A program made the translations under genes and the position numbers. Below the pieces are notes generated by a model. It was not told the origin of the DNA. It saw nothing but the letters and a program-made list of their open reading frames with translations, and made no database searches. From NCBI GenBank assembly GCA_035946175.1, contig DASYZQ010000046.1, forward strand, positions 1-12,374: a stretch of 12,374 nucleotides of DNA. Reading direction: 5' to 3'. This DNA is from DASYZQ01 sp035946175 (GTDB taxonomy: Bacteria; Patescibacteriota; Saccharimonadia; Saccharimonadales; UBA4665). Positions 6,222-12,030 of this stretch are shown one piece after another; within the stretch, counting starts at the first letter, position 1, and each line of letters starts with the position of its first letter.

Positions 6222-6387
6222 GGTATGGCCACCAAAAAGGATATACATCGTCAACATTGAAGCATATGCGTATCTCGTACCTTATGTCGAAGATAACGAG
6301 AAAGTATTCCTGAAAACGATCATCCCAAGTAGACGAGCAACAAAAAAGTATCTGAAGGAGAACAAGAATGAAAGATTACGATCTTGA
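6220..6387 (+). pseudogene. C-terminal remnant of a BrnT-like toxin
   Basis: A frame open from the transposase tail reads ...PPKRIYIVNIEAYAYLVPYV... and then VFLKTIIPSRRATKKYL before TGA at 6385-6387. The order 'short strand, hydrophobic YLVPYV strand, FLKTI.PSRKATKKYL' is the C-terminal half of the BrnT-like toxins that are usually encoded just before a CopG/BrnA-type antitoxin. About 50 residues remain, against roughly 90 for an intact toxin. There is no start codon and no ribosome site, and the part with the N-terminal catalytic region is gone. The end overlaps the antitoxin ATG by 20 bases, the normal toxin-first arrangement. The match is from remembered family patterns, so the exact family name is less certain than the fact of a truncated partner gene. 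Confidence 0.68.
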
Positions 6388-6628
6388 TGAAGAAGAGCAG
6401 CAGATCCTTGACGACTATGAAGCAGACCAGTTTGTCGATGTGCCAAATTTTCGACAAGAAAAGGCGAGAGCTGAAGCCTCTGCTAAGGCGAGTCTTAATA
6501 AGACCAAGAATATCAATATTCGTTTGTCTATACGTGACTTATACAAACTCAAGGCTAAGGCTATGGAAGAGGGTATCCCCTACCAAACACTTGCTTCTTC
6601 TATTTTACATAAAGCCACCACACGATAA
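6368..6628 (+). CDS. CopG/BrnA-type ribbon-helix-helix antitoxin (orphaned)
   Basis: 86 residues. The acidic N-terminus (MKDYDLDEEEQQILDDYEADQF) is the toxin-binding part. The C-terminal half contains the ribbon-helix-helix DNA-binding domain: NINIRLSIRDLYKLKAKAME (residues about 48-67) and then EGIPYQTLASSILHKA, a very typical ending of this antitoxin family. A perfect ribosome site AGGAG (6356-6360) lies 7 bases before ATG 6368, inside the toxin remnant. The protein is intact although its toxin is destroyed, so it may be newly orphaned, may repress some promoter, or may counter a related toxin elsewhere. Its native promoter was probably lost with the toxin's 5' end, so expression may depend on the transposon sequence upstream. 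Confidence 0.85.
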   Translation: MKDYDLDEEEQQILDDYEADQFVDVPNFRQEKARAEASAKASLNKTKNINIRLSIRDLYKLKAKAMEEGIPYQTLASSILHKATTR

Positions 6629-6880
6629 TGCCTCACTGATTTTGCGTCGGTCACTCATTCGCAGCAAAATGACGTGGTGGGTGTGCCAATTTTGTCCAGC
6701 CTGGTGTATCAATTGATAATTTCCAAACTCATAACAGAGGTCATAGGTACCCCTGTTTTTGATTTCAGAAAATTGCATTTTTTTGTTAACACCTGGTGCG
6801 GGTTTGGATTCTGATCCGCTTTAACTAGGTGACCCAGGGTAGGGTACAATACTCTAGCCAACCCGCAAGGGCGATGCGTA

Positions 6881-7618
6881 TTAACGAATGCCAGAATAAA
6901 TAGCGAAGGCGCCAGTAGCGCACACCGTGACGAGTGCCAAAACACGATACCATTTGTGGGGGACATGGTGCGCTACCTTATTACCGAGATAACCGGCGCC
7001 AACTATCGCCGGCGTTGCACACAGACCGAACAATACACCTTTCCAGGTTAGTATTCCGCCGATGAGGTATAGGGGCAGTGCTATGACACTAATCCAGAAA
7101 AAGTAAACAACCAGGATTTTACGCATAGCATTCTTAGTAGCACCACTACCAGCGAGCAGTAACACCACTGGTGGGCCAGGAATGCTGGTACTTGTTTGAA
7201 GCACGCCACTTACAAAACCGGTAATGGGCGTAATGACACGAAGATGACGTGCCTTGAACTTAACGAAAACGATGGCAATGGTCAGCACAATCGACAATAC
7301 TCCCACACTAATCCTAAGCGTGCTCAGTGAAAGCAATTTTAGAATAAGCACACCAAACGGCATACCCAAAACACTGCCAATAAGTAGGGGTTTGAATATT
7401 TTGTTGTCCAAGGGTTCTTTAATTTGTTTTGAGAGTGAGAGGTTGAGCAGCAGACCCACCACGACCATTGCGGGCAGCACTGTATTTTTATCTAGAAACG
7501 TAAGTGACAGCGGGGTAGCGACTAGGCCCTGACCAAAGCCGACCACACCCTGAAAGAACCCAGCTAGGGCGTTTATGATAATAAAACCAGATAAAACCAG
7601 TAGTTCAAGAGTGTGCAT
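6881..7618 (-). CDS. TauE/SafE-family (TSUP) membrane permease
   Basis: 245 residues with about seven or eight hydrophobic helices. Family marks include an N-terminal NALAGFFQGVVGFGQG loop, an arginine/lysine-rich middle loop, and the second-half repeat with TSTSIPGPPVVLLLA (the conserved S-x-G-P-P region). This family (PF01925) exports or imports small organic sulphur or carbon anions such as sulphite or sulphoacetate; the substrate cannot be told here. ATG 7618 is preferred over an upstream TTG at 7645 because the only good -10 box (7626-7631) lies inside that extension, 7 bases before the ATG. No sulphur-metabolism gene is nearby. Stands alone, convergent with the antitoxin gene. Confidence 0.88.
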   Translation of the reverse strand: MHTLELLVLSGFIIINALAGFFQGVVGFGQGLVATPLSLTFLDKNTVLPAMVVVGLLLNLSLSKQIKEPLDNKIFKPLLIGSVLGMPFGVLILKLLSLSTLRISVGVLSIVLTIAIVFVKFKARHLRVITPITGFVSGVLQTSTSIPGPPVVLLLAGSGATKNAMRKILVVYFFWISVIALPLYLIGGILTWKGVLFGLCATPAIVGAGYLGNKVAHHVPHKWYRVLALVTVCATGAFAIYSGIR

Positions 7619-7625
7619 CGATAGC

Positions 7626-7631
7626 AGTATA
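7626..7631 (-). promoter_or_regulatory. -10 box of the permease gene, leaderless arrangement
   Basis: TATACT reads 7631 to 7626 on the minus strand, 7 bases before ATG 7618. Transcription would start at or next to the ATG. No ribosome site is present. The -35 region is weak. Confidence 0.5.
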
Positions 7632-7670
7632 CAGGGTTTGAGCAATACTAGTTCGCACTTCGTTTACTAC

Positions 7671-7688
7671 GGCGTACCAAACATAAGT
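7671..7688. repeat. Intergenic repeat, partial copy C
   Basis: GGCGTACCAAACATAAGT matches 1551-1568 of copy A at 16 of 18 bases; the rest of the A/B repeat is not found here. Like the other copies it lies between divergent genes (permease and PAS protein), directly before the -35 of the PAS promoter. Confidence 0.45.
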
Positions 7689-7691
7689 GTA

Positions 7692-7728
7692 TTGTAACCA
7701 TTTTGGCACTCAGCTATACTGTTATAAA
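7692..7728 (+). promoter_or_regulatory. Promoter region of the PAS gene
   Basis: TTGTAA (7692-7697), a 17-base spacer and TATACT (7715-7720) make a usable promoter with a leader of about 48 bases. A second, extended -10 element TGTTATAAA (7720-7728) overlaps it, so two nearby start sites are possible. Confidence 0.5.
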
Positions 7729-7774
7729 ATGTGTAATTACTTAGTTGTGGGGATTTTGAAACTGGGGGGTTACG

Positions 7775-8347
7775 GTGGCTAGACGAGTACCACTCAGCCC
7801 CGAAGAATTACGACAAAAATGTGAAGCAGTAGCTAATATCACTAAGGGGTTCGATTTTCTGGCAGATCATGTTGTACTAACTGATACAGATTCAAATATT
7901 TTGTACGCCAATAAGGCGGCCCAGGATAAGTCCGGGTTCTCACTTGCAGAGATGGTTGGCAAAAACCCTGGAGACTTATGGGGCGGATATATGCCAAAGG
8001 AAATTTACGAAGAAATGTACCATAAGATTAAGGACTTAAAGCAACCCTGGCATGGCAAGGTCAAAAATCGGTCCAAAGATGGCAAAGAGTATTGGCAGGA
8101 GCTGAGAGTAAACCCAATTTTAGATAACAATAATAAATGCATCTATTTTGTTGCAATTGAGCCCGATATTGATAATACAAAAAAGGAATCGGTAGAAGAA
8201 ATTAACCAATCAATAGCCGAGGTAATAACACTCGGCGATTTTTTGAAAGGTCAGCAGATAAAAATAACTGACCTCAATAATACTATTGAAGAGTTAAGAA
8301 CGAAATTGGCTAAGTCTGAGGGCAAAAAAGAAATCATAAATACCTAG
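7775..8347 (+). CDS. Stand-alone PAS-domain protein with helical C-terminal tail
   Basis: 190 residues from a GTG start with GGGGGG 5 bases before it. Residues about 28-132 form one PAS/PAC domain: a VVLTDTDSNILYANKAAQD opening, SGFSLAEMVGKNPGDLW (53-69), and WHGKVKNRSKDGKEYWQEL (92-110) leading to the final strands. The pattern resembles PAS domains that bind flavin or haem, but the LOV cysteine motif (GxNCRFLQ) is not present: the matching place reads GKNPGDLW. The tail (about 136-186) is charged and probably coiled-coil. There is no kinase, GGDEF or DNA-binding output domain, so it likely acts by dimerising or binding a partner. No partner gene is adjacent. Cytoplasmic. Confidence 0.85.
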   Translation: MARRVPLSPEELRQKCEAVANITKGFDFLADHVVLTDTDSNILYANKAAQDKSGFSLAEMVGKNPGDLWGGYMPKEIYEEMYHKIKDLKQPWHGKVKNRSKDGKEYWQELRVNPILDNNNKCIYFVAIEPDIDNTKKESVEEINQSIAEVITLGDFLKGQQIKITDLNNTIEELRTKLAKSEGKKEIINT

Positions 8348-8652
8348 ACGTAAGTTCCCAGACATCCAATTCATTGAAGGAAATTTTTGCTAAGTATTCC
8401 TCTTGAAAACGAATCATTCGACTGTAGTTACGCGGAATATCAGAGATTTTGAGTAATTCACAGGTTTACAGGTCTCTTGCCCCTGGTCTACTTAAGCTAG
8501 GCTGACAAGTCGACATCTGCAGCCTAGTATTGCTATCTTGTCGTCTCGGTAGACTATCCCGCGGGCGGGAGTGTCCACGATGTGAGTAAGGGCATTCCGA
8601 GCTCAGTTGACTACGATGTAAAGAAGGCATGAGCGTGATAATATTAGAAAAT
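8348..8652. other. Intergenic stretch with hairpins, no gene seen
   Basis: No convincing reading frame. CTAGGCTG (8497-8504) pairs perfectly with CAGCCTAG (8520-8527) around 15 bases, and a GC-rich stem TCCCG/CGGGA with a CGGG loop lies at about 8557-8570. Neither is followed by a T-run. A small structured RNA is possible but no known family is recognised. TTGACT at 8607-8612 looks like a -35 box but has no -10 at the right distance. Confidence 0.3.
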
Positions 8653-9060
8653 ATGCGTTCCACAATCAAAAACCAACATGGCTTTTCGGTTATTGAAATT
8701 CTGGTGATACTTGTCTTCGTCATAATTCTTGGTGGCATTGGTTGGTATGTTGATTCTGCAAAATATAGCGCGAACGGCACACAGGGTCGCAGTGCTAGTA
8801 ATAATCAGGGCAATATAACTATAAAAGGAACTTTAGAAAGCGAATATAGACCTGGAGTTGACCAGGGAATGATCTACAGAATTAGAACAGCTGACGGAAG
8901 TATCTGGTCTGCAGGGAATTGCGGTTTTGTAAATTTGCCGTCGGCGAGAGTGGACAATGTGTCCATTGGAGACCAAGTAGTTGTGTTTGGCAAACTAGAT
9001 AAGCAACAGCCTCATAAAATAGACCTTTGTGGCTCTAGTAACTATTATATTAAGAGGTAG
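8653..9060 (+). CDS. Pseudopilin-like exported protein (135 aa)
   Basis: The N-terminus MRSTIKNQHG|FSVIEILVILVFVIILGG is a proper type IV prepilin signal: a short basic leader, Gly at -1, Phe at +1, Glu at +5, then a hydrophobic helix to about residue 30. A prepilin peptidase (PilD) would cut after Gly10. After a Ser/Asn/Gly linker (36-53), residues 54-135 look like a small beta-barrel (ITIKGTLESE, MIYRIRTADG, VSIGDQVVVFGKL) with cysteines 90 and 126 that could form a disulphide. ATG 8629 would add 8 residues; 8653 is preferred because it gives a normal leader length and TAATAT lies 8 bases upstream, but the start is uncertain. Likely a minor pilin or surface protein assembled by a type IV pilus machine encoded elsewhere. 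Confidence 0.75.
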   Translation: MRSTIKNQHGFSVIEILVILVFVIILGGIGWYVDSAKYSANGTQGRSASNNQGNITIKGTLESEYRPGVDQGMIYRIRTADGSIWSAGNCGFVNLPSARVDNVSIGDQVVVFGKLDKQQPHKIDLCGSSNYYIKR

Positions 9061-9253
9061 TAGTGCTCATAAAATATCTGTCTAATTATGTTGTATTCTC
9101 TGTTATCGATGGCGCTTTAGCGGCAGCCCTCATATCAACCAGGCCCTGAGCTTATGGCTCATGGAGTCATCGTTTAGGTCTTTATATAACCTTTGCTGCA
9201 AGCCGTAAGCCAAGCGATTAGTAGCATGGGATCTACAATTTCCTGTTCGTCAA

Positions 9254-9727
9254 CTAACTTTTAAACTCTTTAACTGGCATTAGCACGGATTCGACATTCT
9301 CTGATGGATCATTGATCTCTAGTTTTGATGATTCAAAATCCTCACAGTAAAAGACATATGCCGGCCAATCGGTACGACCCGGATTCGGATAAAACATATT
9401 GAGCTTTTCTATGCTCTTGGGCGCCAATCCTACTTCCTCTTGGCATTCACGGATTGCCGCCGCCTCAAGGTCTTCGCCGGCCGGAGAGCCACCGCCAGGC
9501 AGGTCGTAAATCCACCTATTCAGCGGAAAACGGAATTGATGTGTCAGCACTATCTTGTTTTCCGGCGTCTTAATAAGCACGGCCACAGCCTTTCCATCGG
9601 AGTGTTCCACTTCATAAGTAGTATGCTCCCCATTCGGCAGAATGGCTTCGTATTTAATAATTTGGGCACGTCCTTGATAAACCACCTTTTGCCCCACTCG
9701 TTCCCATAGCGGGTGTTGTTTACTCAA
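9254..9727 (-). CDS. Nudix hydrolase, ADP-ribose pyrophosphatase type, C-terminus frameshifted
   Basis: 157 residues from a TTG start with GGGGGAG just upstream. The Nudix box is perfect: G79-x5-E85-x7-R93-E94-C-Q-E97-E98-V-G100-L. The YEAILPNGEH and VLTHQFRFPLNRWIYDLPGG segments fit the ADP-ribose pyrophosphatase branch, which splits ADP-ribose or nucleotide sugars using Mg2+. The frame ends early at VKEFKS-TAG. In the -1 frame the sequence goes on as LVDEQEIVDPMLLIAWLTA, then about 8 more residues to TAA (9176-9174), giving a normal family ending. One T missing near 9255-9260 would explain this. It is either a recent mutation, a sequencing error, or (less likely) a programmed shift. The catalytic box is intact, so some activity could remain. 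Same direction as the next Nudix gene. Confidence 0.85.
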   Translation of the reverse strand: MSKQHPLWERVGQKVVYQGRAQIIKYEAILPNGEHTTYEVEHSDGKAVAVLIKTPENKIVLTHQFRFPLNRWIYDLPGGGSPAGEDLEAAAIRECQEEVGLAPKSIEKLNMFYPNPGRTDWPAYVFYCEDFESSKLEINDPSENVESVLMPVKEFKS

Positions 9728-9763
9728 AAGCTCCCCCTTTTCATTGGATATGTTTATTTGGGT

Positions 9764-9806
9764 AGTATATATTATTGGGCTAGCAATTTTGCCGGCCTCC
9801 CAATAA
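9764..9806 (-). promoter_or_regulatory. Promoter of the first Nudix gene with an operator-like inverted repeat
   Basis: On the minus strand the -10 box TATACT (9769-9764) lies about 36 bases before the TTG start, leaving room for the GGGGGAG ribosome site. Directly upstream are TTATTGGG (9772-9779) and CCCAATAA (9799-9806), an 8-base perfect inverted repeat with 19 bases between, covering the -35 region. This fits an operator, or a hairpin ending read-through from the other Nudix gene; there is no T-run on the minus strand. Confidence 0.45.
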
Positions 9807-9843
9807 ACAACAACTGCAACAGGCTTGAATCAGGTTACATCAC

Positions 9844-9866
9844 CCCGCCGACTGGCTAATTGCGGG
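9844..9866 (-). terminator. Hairpin just after the second Nudix gene
   Basis: CCCGC (9844-9848) pairs with GCGGG (9862-9866) directly after the TAA at 9867-9869 on the minus strand. It has a 13-base loop and no T-run, so it is only a possible weak terminator. Confidence 0.25.
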
Positions 9867-10448
9867 TTACATGTGCCCTAGATACCGTAGAGCCAAATAC
9901 ATAGAAGCAAACATATCTGACATCTGAATCTCTTTGCTATCAAGTGAGGCCAGGAGTTGTTCCTTGGTCATAAGTAGGACTTCGCTTTCTTCCTGGGCAT
10001 CATATTGTTTGTGCCCTCCCTGCGTGACGTTAAGGGCTATAAAGATATCTTCGGTAGTATTGGACTTAGTGGCGTTTGGCGCAGATGTGCCGAGATGTAT
10101 GAGTTCGTTGCTGGTATAGCCAGTTTCCTCTTCCATTTCTCGTTTTGCAGCTGCTTCCAGAGTTTCGTTCTTATCTACGGCACCGCCCGGCGGTTGACAC
10201 ACAATTTTGCCGATACCATGACGATACTGTCTCACCAGTACAAACCTACCATCTGGAGTCACTGGCACTACCATGACGATATGTGGTGATTCATAGATAA
10301 AATAATCATCAATAACCTTGCCTGAGGGTAACTGTACAGTGTCTTTCCGCACCGGGAACCATTTCTCATTGAGCGCCATAGAGGAGGAAAGCGTCTTCCA
10401 GGGCTTCACGCTGCCGTCTTGTTGAGATGGTTCAATTGTGGATGTCAT
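9867..10448 (-). CDS. Nudix hydrolase (probable ADP-ribose/NDP-sugar pyrophosphatase)
   Basis: 193 residues. The Nudix box is complete: G89-x5-E95-x7-R103-E104-M-E-E107-E108-T-G110-Y. The preceding strands HIVMVVPVTPDGRFVLVRQYRHG and the PPGG entry are typical of ADP-ribose pyrophosphatases, and the length fits the family. It would split a nucleoside diphosphate linked to a sugar or similar group, removing toxic ADP-ribose or recycling nucleotides. It is upstream of, and in the same direction as, the other Nudix gene with a 139-base gap. The two proteins differ greatly in sequence, so they are not a recent duplication. ATG 10448 has no ribosome site but a -10 box 12 bases before it. Confidence 0.9.
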   Translation of the reverse strand: MTSTIEPSQQDGSVKPWKTLSSSMALNEKWFPVRKDTVQLPSGKVIDDYFIYESPHIVMVVPVTPDGRFVLVRQYRHGIGKIVCQPPGGAVDKNETLEAAAKREMEEETGYTSNELIHLGTSAPNATKSNTTEDIFIALNVTQGGHKQYDAQEESEVLLMTKEQLLASLDSKEIQMSDMFASMYLALRYLGHM

Positions 10449-10460
10449 GCTTTAAAACGT

Positions 10461-10466
10461 ATCATA
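10461..10466 (-). promoter_or_regulatory. -10 box of the second Nudix gene, very short leader
   Basis: TATGAT reads 10466 to 10461 on the minus strand, 12 bases before ATG 10448, so the leader would be about 6 bases. No ribosome site is seen. The -35 region is weak. Confidence 0.4.
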
Positions 10467-10631
10467 CAGTTTAGTTTTTATGAAGTTAGGCAATACTGCC
10501 AGAGCTTAAGGAATTAAATAGAGATGGCACAAAATATATCACATCGTGCAATTATCAATGAACCACTTTCTATCAGATTTTAGAAACTGACGAGCTCCGA
10601 AGCTGAGGTAGCTAGGGGAACGTTTTTAGTA

Positions 10632-10637
10632 TATAAT
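10632..10637 (+). promoter_or_regulatory. Perfect -10 box of the 10645 gene, leaderless arrangement
   Basis: A perfect TATAAT ends 7 bases before ATG 10645, which puts the expected transcription start on the start codon. No Shine-Dalgarno sequence lies close before the ATG, and no good -35 is seen. Confidence 0.55.
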
Positions 10638-10644
10638 AGTACCT

Positions 10645-12030
10645 ATGGCAAGAGCAGATACGCTATTACCGCCGCAAACACCTGGAGATCCACAAAATGG
10701 TTCTTCCTCTTTTGATGCAATTCTGCGCATTGCATTAGCAGCTCCTTTGCAGGGTGACCAGAATCGGGTTGGGCACAATACTTTGGATGATCCAAAAGTC
10801 CTTTGGTATGATCCGACACCTTCTGAAGCACGATCCACATCACCAGCGACGCCTGTTTATCCTGTCACCGGCAGAATAACGGATCCAGGCGGGCTGCCTT
10901 ACAGGGCGCATGATTTATCCAGATTAGAGATGACTGCTGATGTTAAACCCCCAGAAGCAGTTCACGATTTTGTAGGCCTTCTGGATGAACTGGCCTTATC
11001 GTTGCCACCCGAAAAGATAGAAGAAGCATTTAATAATCAAGCCATTGCCGAAATCGCAGTAAGACTTGACCCGGAACATACCATTGATCCCGATGGCAGT
11101 ATGCTGCTTCAGTGCATAAAGCAGGATATGTGGTTTAGAAAACTATATCAGGGCATTAAGCACTACCCAGATAATTATGCGGCGGCTTTGTATGAAAAGG
11201 AACTGCGTTATGTTAAGCATGAACTAGCTGGCCTCAACGAATTGCTTCGCCGCAATGATGAGGCGGGTATTACAGTTAAAGAGGTGTACGCTCTATGGGA
11301 TCTAGATCGTTCTCAAGTACTCACTTCAGATCCGCCAGCACCCAAGCAGGTTGCCGGCATGATGTCTGCGGAGGAATTTGCTGTAGAGCAACCGGAAGAT
11401 GCCATCCCCGAACATCTCACAGAGCATTACGCACCTAGGTTTCGCCATATACCCCGACCAGGTTGGAGGTGCGCTGAGCAGCGCATGCGGGAAAAGTTGA
11501 CAGCATTAGGCATTAAGATGTCCAACGGAGTATCGAGTGATCGTCCTTTGTATGATAGGAACCAGCCGGAGAATGGGCTGGCTCAAATTGCCGGCCGGGC
11601 GTTTCGGGCAGCCGGCATTAAGCTGGACTCTCGTCTTGTCTTTAGCAGTTCTAGCGGCGAGATCGTTGAGCATATGCCCGAGCTTCTTACGCTACGGAGA
11701 GTCCCAAATAAAAACGATGGAAATGGTGGTACGATTCGTCCTACCGATGATGAGCTAACCGCATTTCGGGAAAAGCAACTTGCTGCGATTAAAACTATAG
11801 TGCCGCCTGAGGTGGCTGCTGCTAATCCCGATCTCGAATATCATCCGAAGCTGGGAATGATCGCTGAGATAGAGAGAAGGCTTCCTTCTGGTGCTGTGAT
11901 TATTAGCTCTGACGATATATTCTCTATACAGCTTGTGCAGTCTGAACGTGCTCAGGGAGTATTTATTGACCCCACTCTTCACCCCGCCGCCCCGGATGAT
12001 AATGAGGTACCCGAGTTGTATGGCTTTTGA
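10645..12030 (+). CDS. Large hypothetical protein (461 aa)
   Basis: No family is recognised. There is no signal peptide or membrane helix, so it is probably cytoplasmic. The N-terminal 100 residues are rich in Pro, Ser and Thr and probably disordered. Residues about 105-230 are helical and charged (FVGLLDELALSLPPEKIEEAF, YEKELRYVKHELAGLNELLRR). The C-terminal part mixes helices and strands (AFRAAGIKLDSRLVFSSSSG; LPSGAVIISSDDIFSIQLV at about 424-442). Only two cysteines are visible. The start is fixed by the TATAAT 7 bases upstream. It is divergent from the Nudix pair and has no partner gene downstream. Its domain-poor style is common for lineage-specific Patescibacteria proteins. Confidence 0.72.
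   Translation: MARADTLLPPQTPGDPQNGSSSFDAILRIALAAPLQGDQNRVGHNTLDDPKVLWYDPTPSEARSTSPATPVYPVTGRITDPGGLPYRAHDLSRLEMTADVKPPEAVHDFVGLLDELALSLPPEKIEEAFNNQAIAEIAVRLDPEHTIDPDGSMLLQCIKQDMWFRKLYQGIKHYPDNYAAALYEKELRYVKHELAGLNELLRRNDEAGITVKEVYALWDLDRSQVLTSDPPAPKQVAGMMSAEEFAVEQPEDAIPEHLTEHYAPRFRHIPRPGWRCAEQRMREKLTALGIKMSNGVSSDRPLYDRNQPENGLAQIAGRAFRAAGIKLDSRLVFSSSSGEIVEHMPELLTLRRVPNKNDGNGGTIRPTDDELTAFREKQLAAIKTIVPPEVAAANPDLEYHPKLGMIAEIERRLPSGAVIISSDDIFSIQLVQSERAQGVFIDPTLHPAAPDDNEVPELYGF

Noticed and set aside
5868..6257. 129-codon minus-strand frame opposite tnpA
   Set aside because: It lies wholly over the plus-strand transposase, whose family is clear; no ribosome site or recognisable protein pattern.
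6639..6670. Inverted repeat ATTTTGC/GCAAAAT after the antitoxin
   Set aside because: Seven pairs with an 18-base loop and no T-run; could be chance in AT-rich DNA.
6384..6716. 110-codon plus frame overlapping the antitoxin
   Set aside because: It is a shifted-frame shadow of the antitoxin gene, whose ribbon-helix-helix protein and ribosome site are convincing.
6821..6850. Promoter-like TTAACT and TACAAT on the plus strand
   Set aside because: No gene follows on the plus strand; it points into the 3' end of the minus-strand permease.
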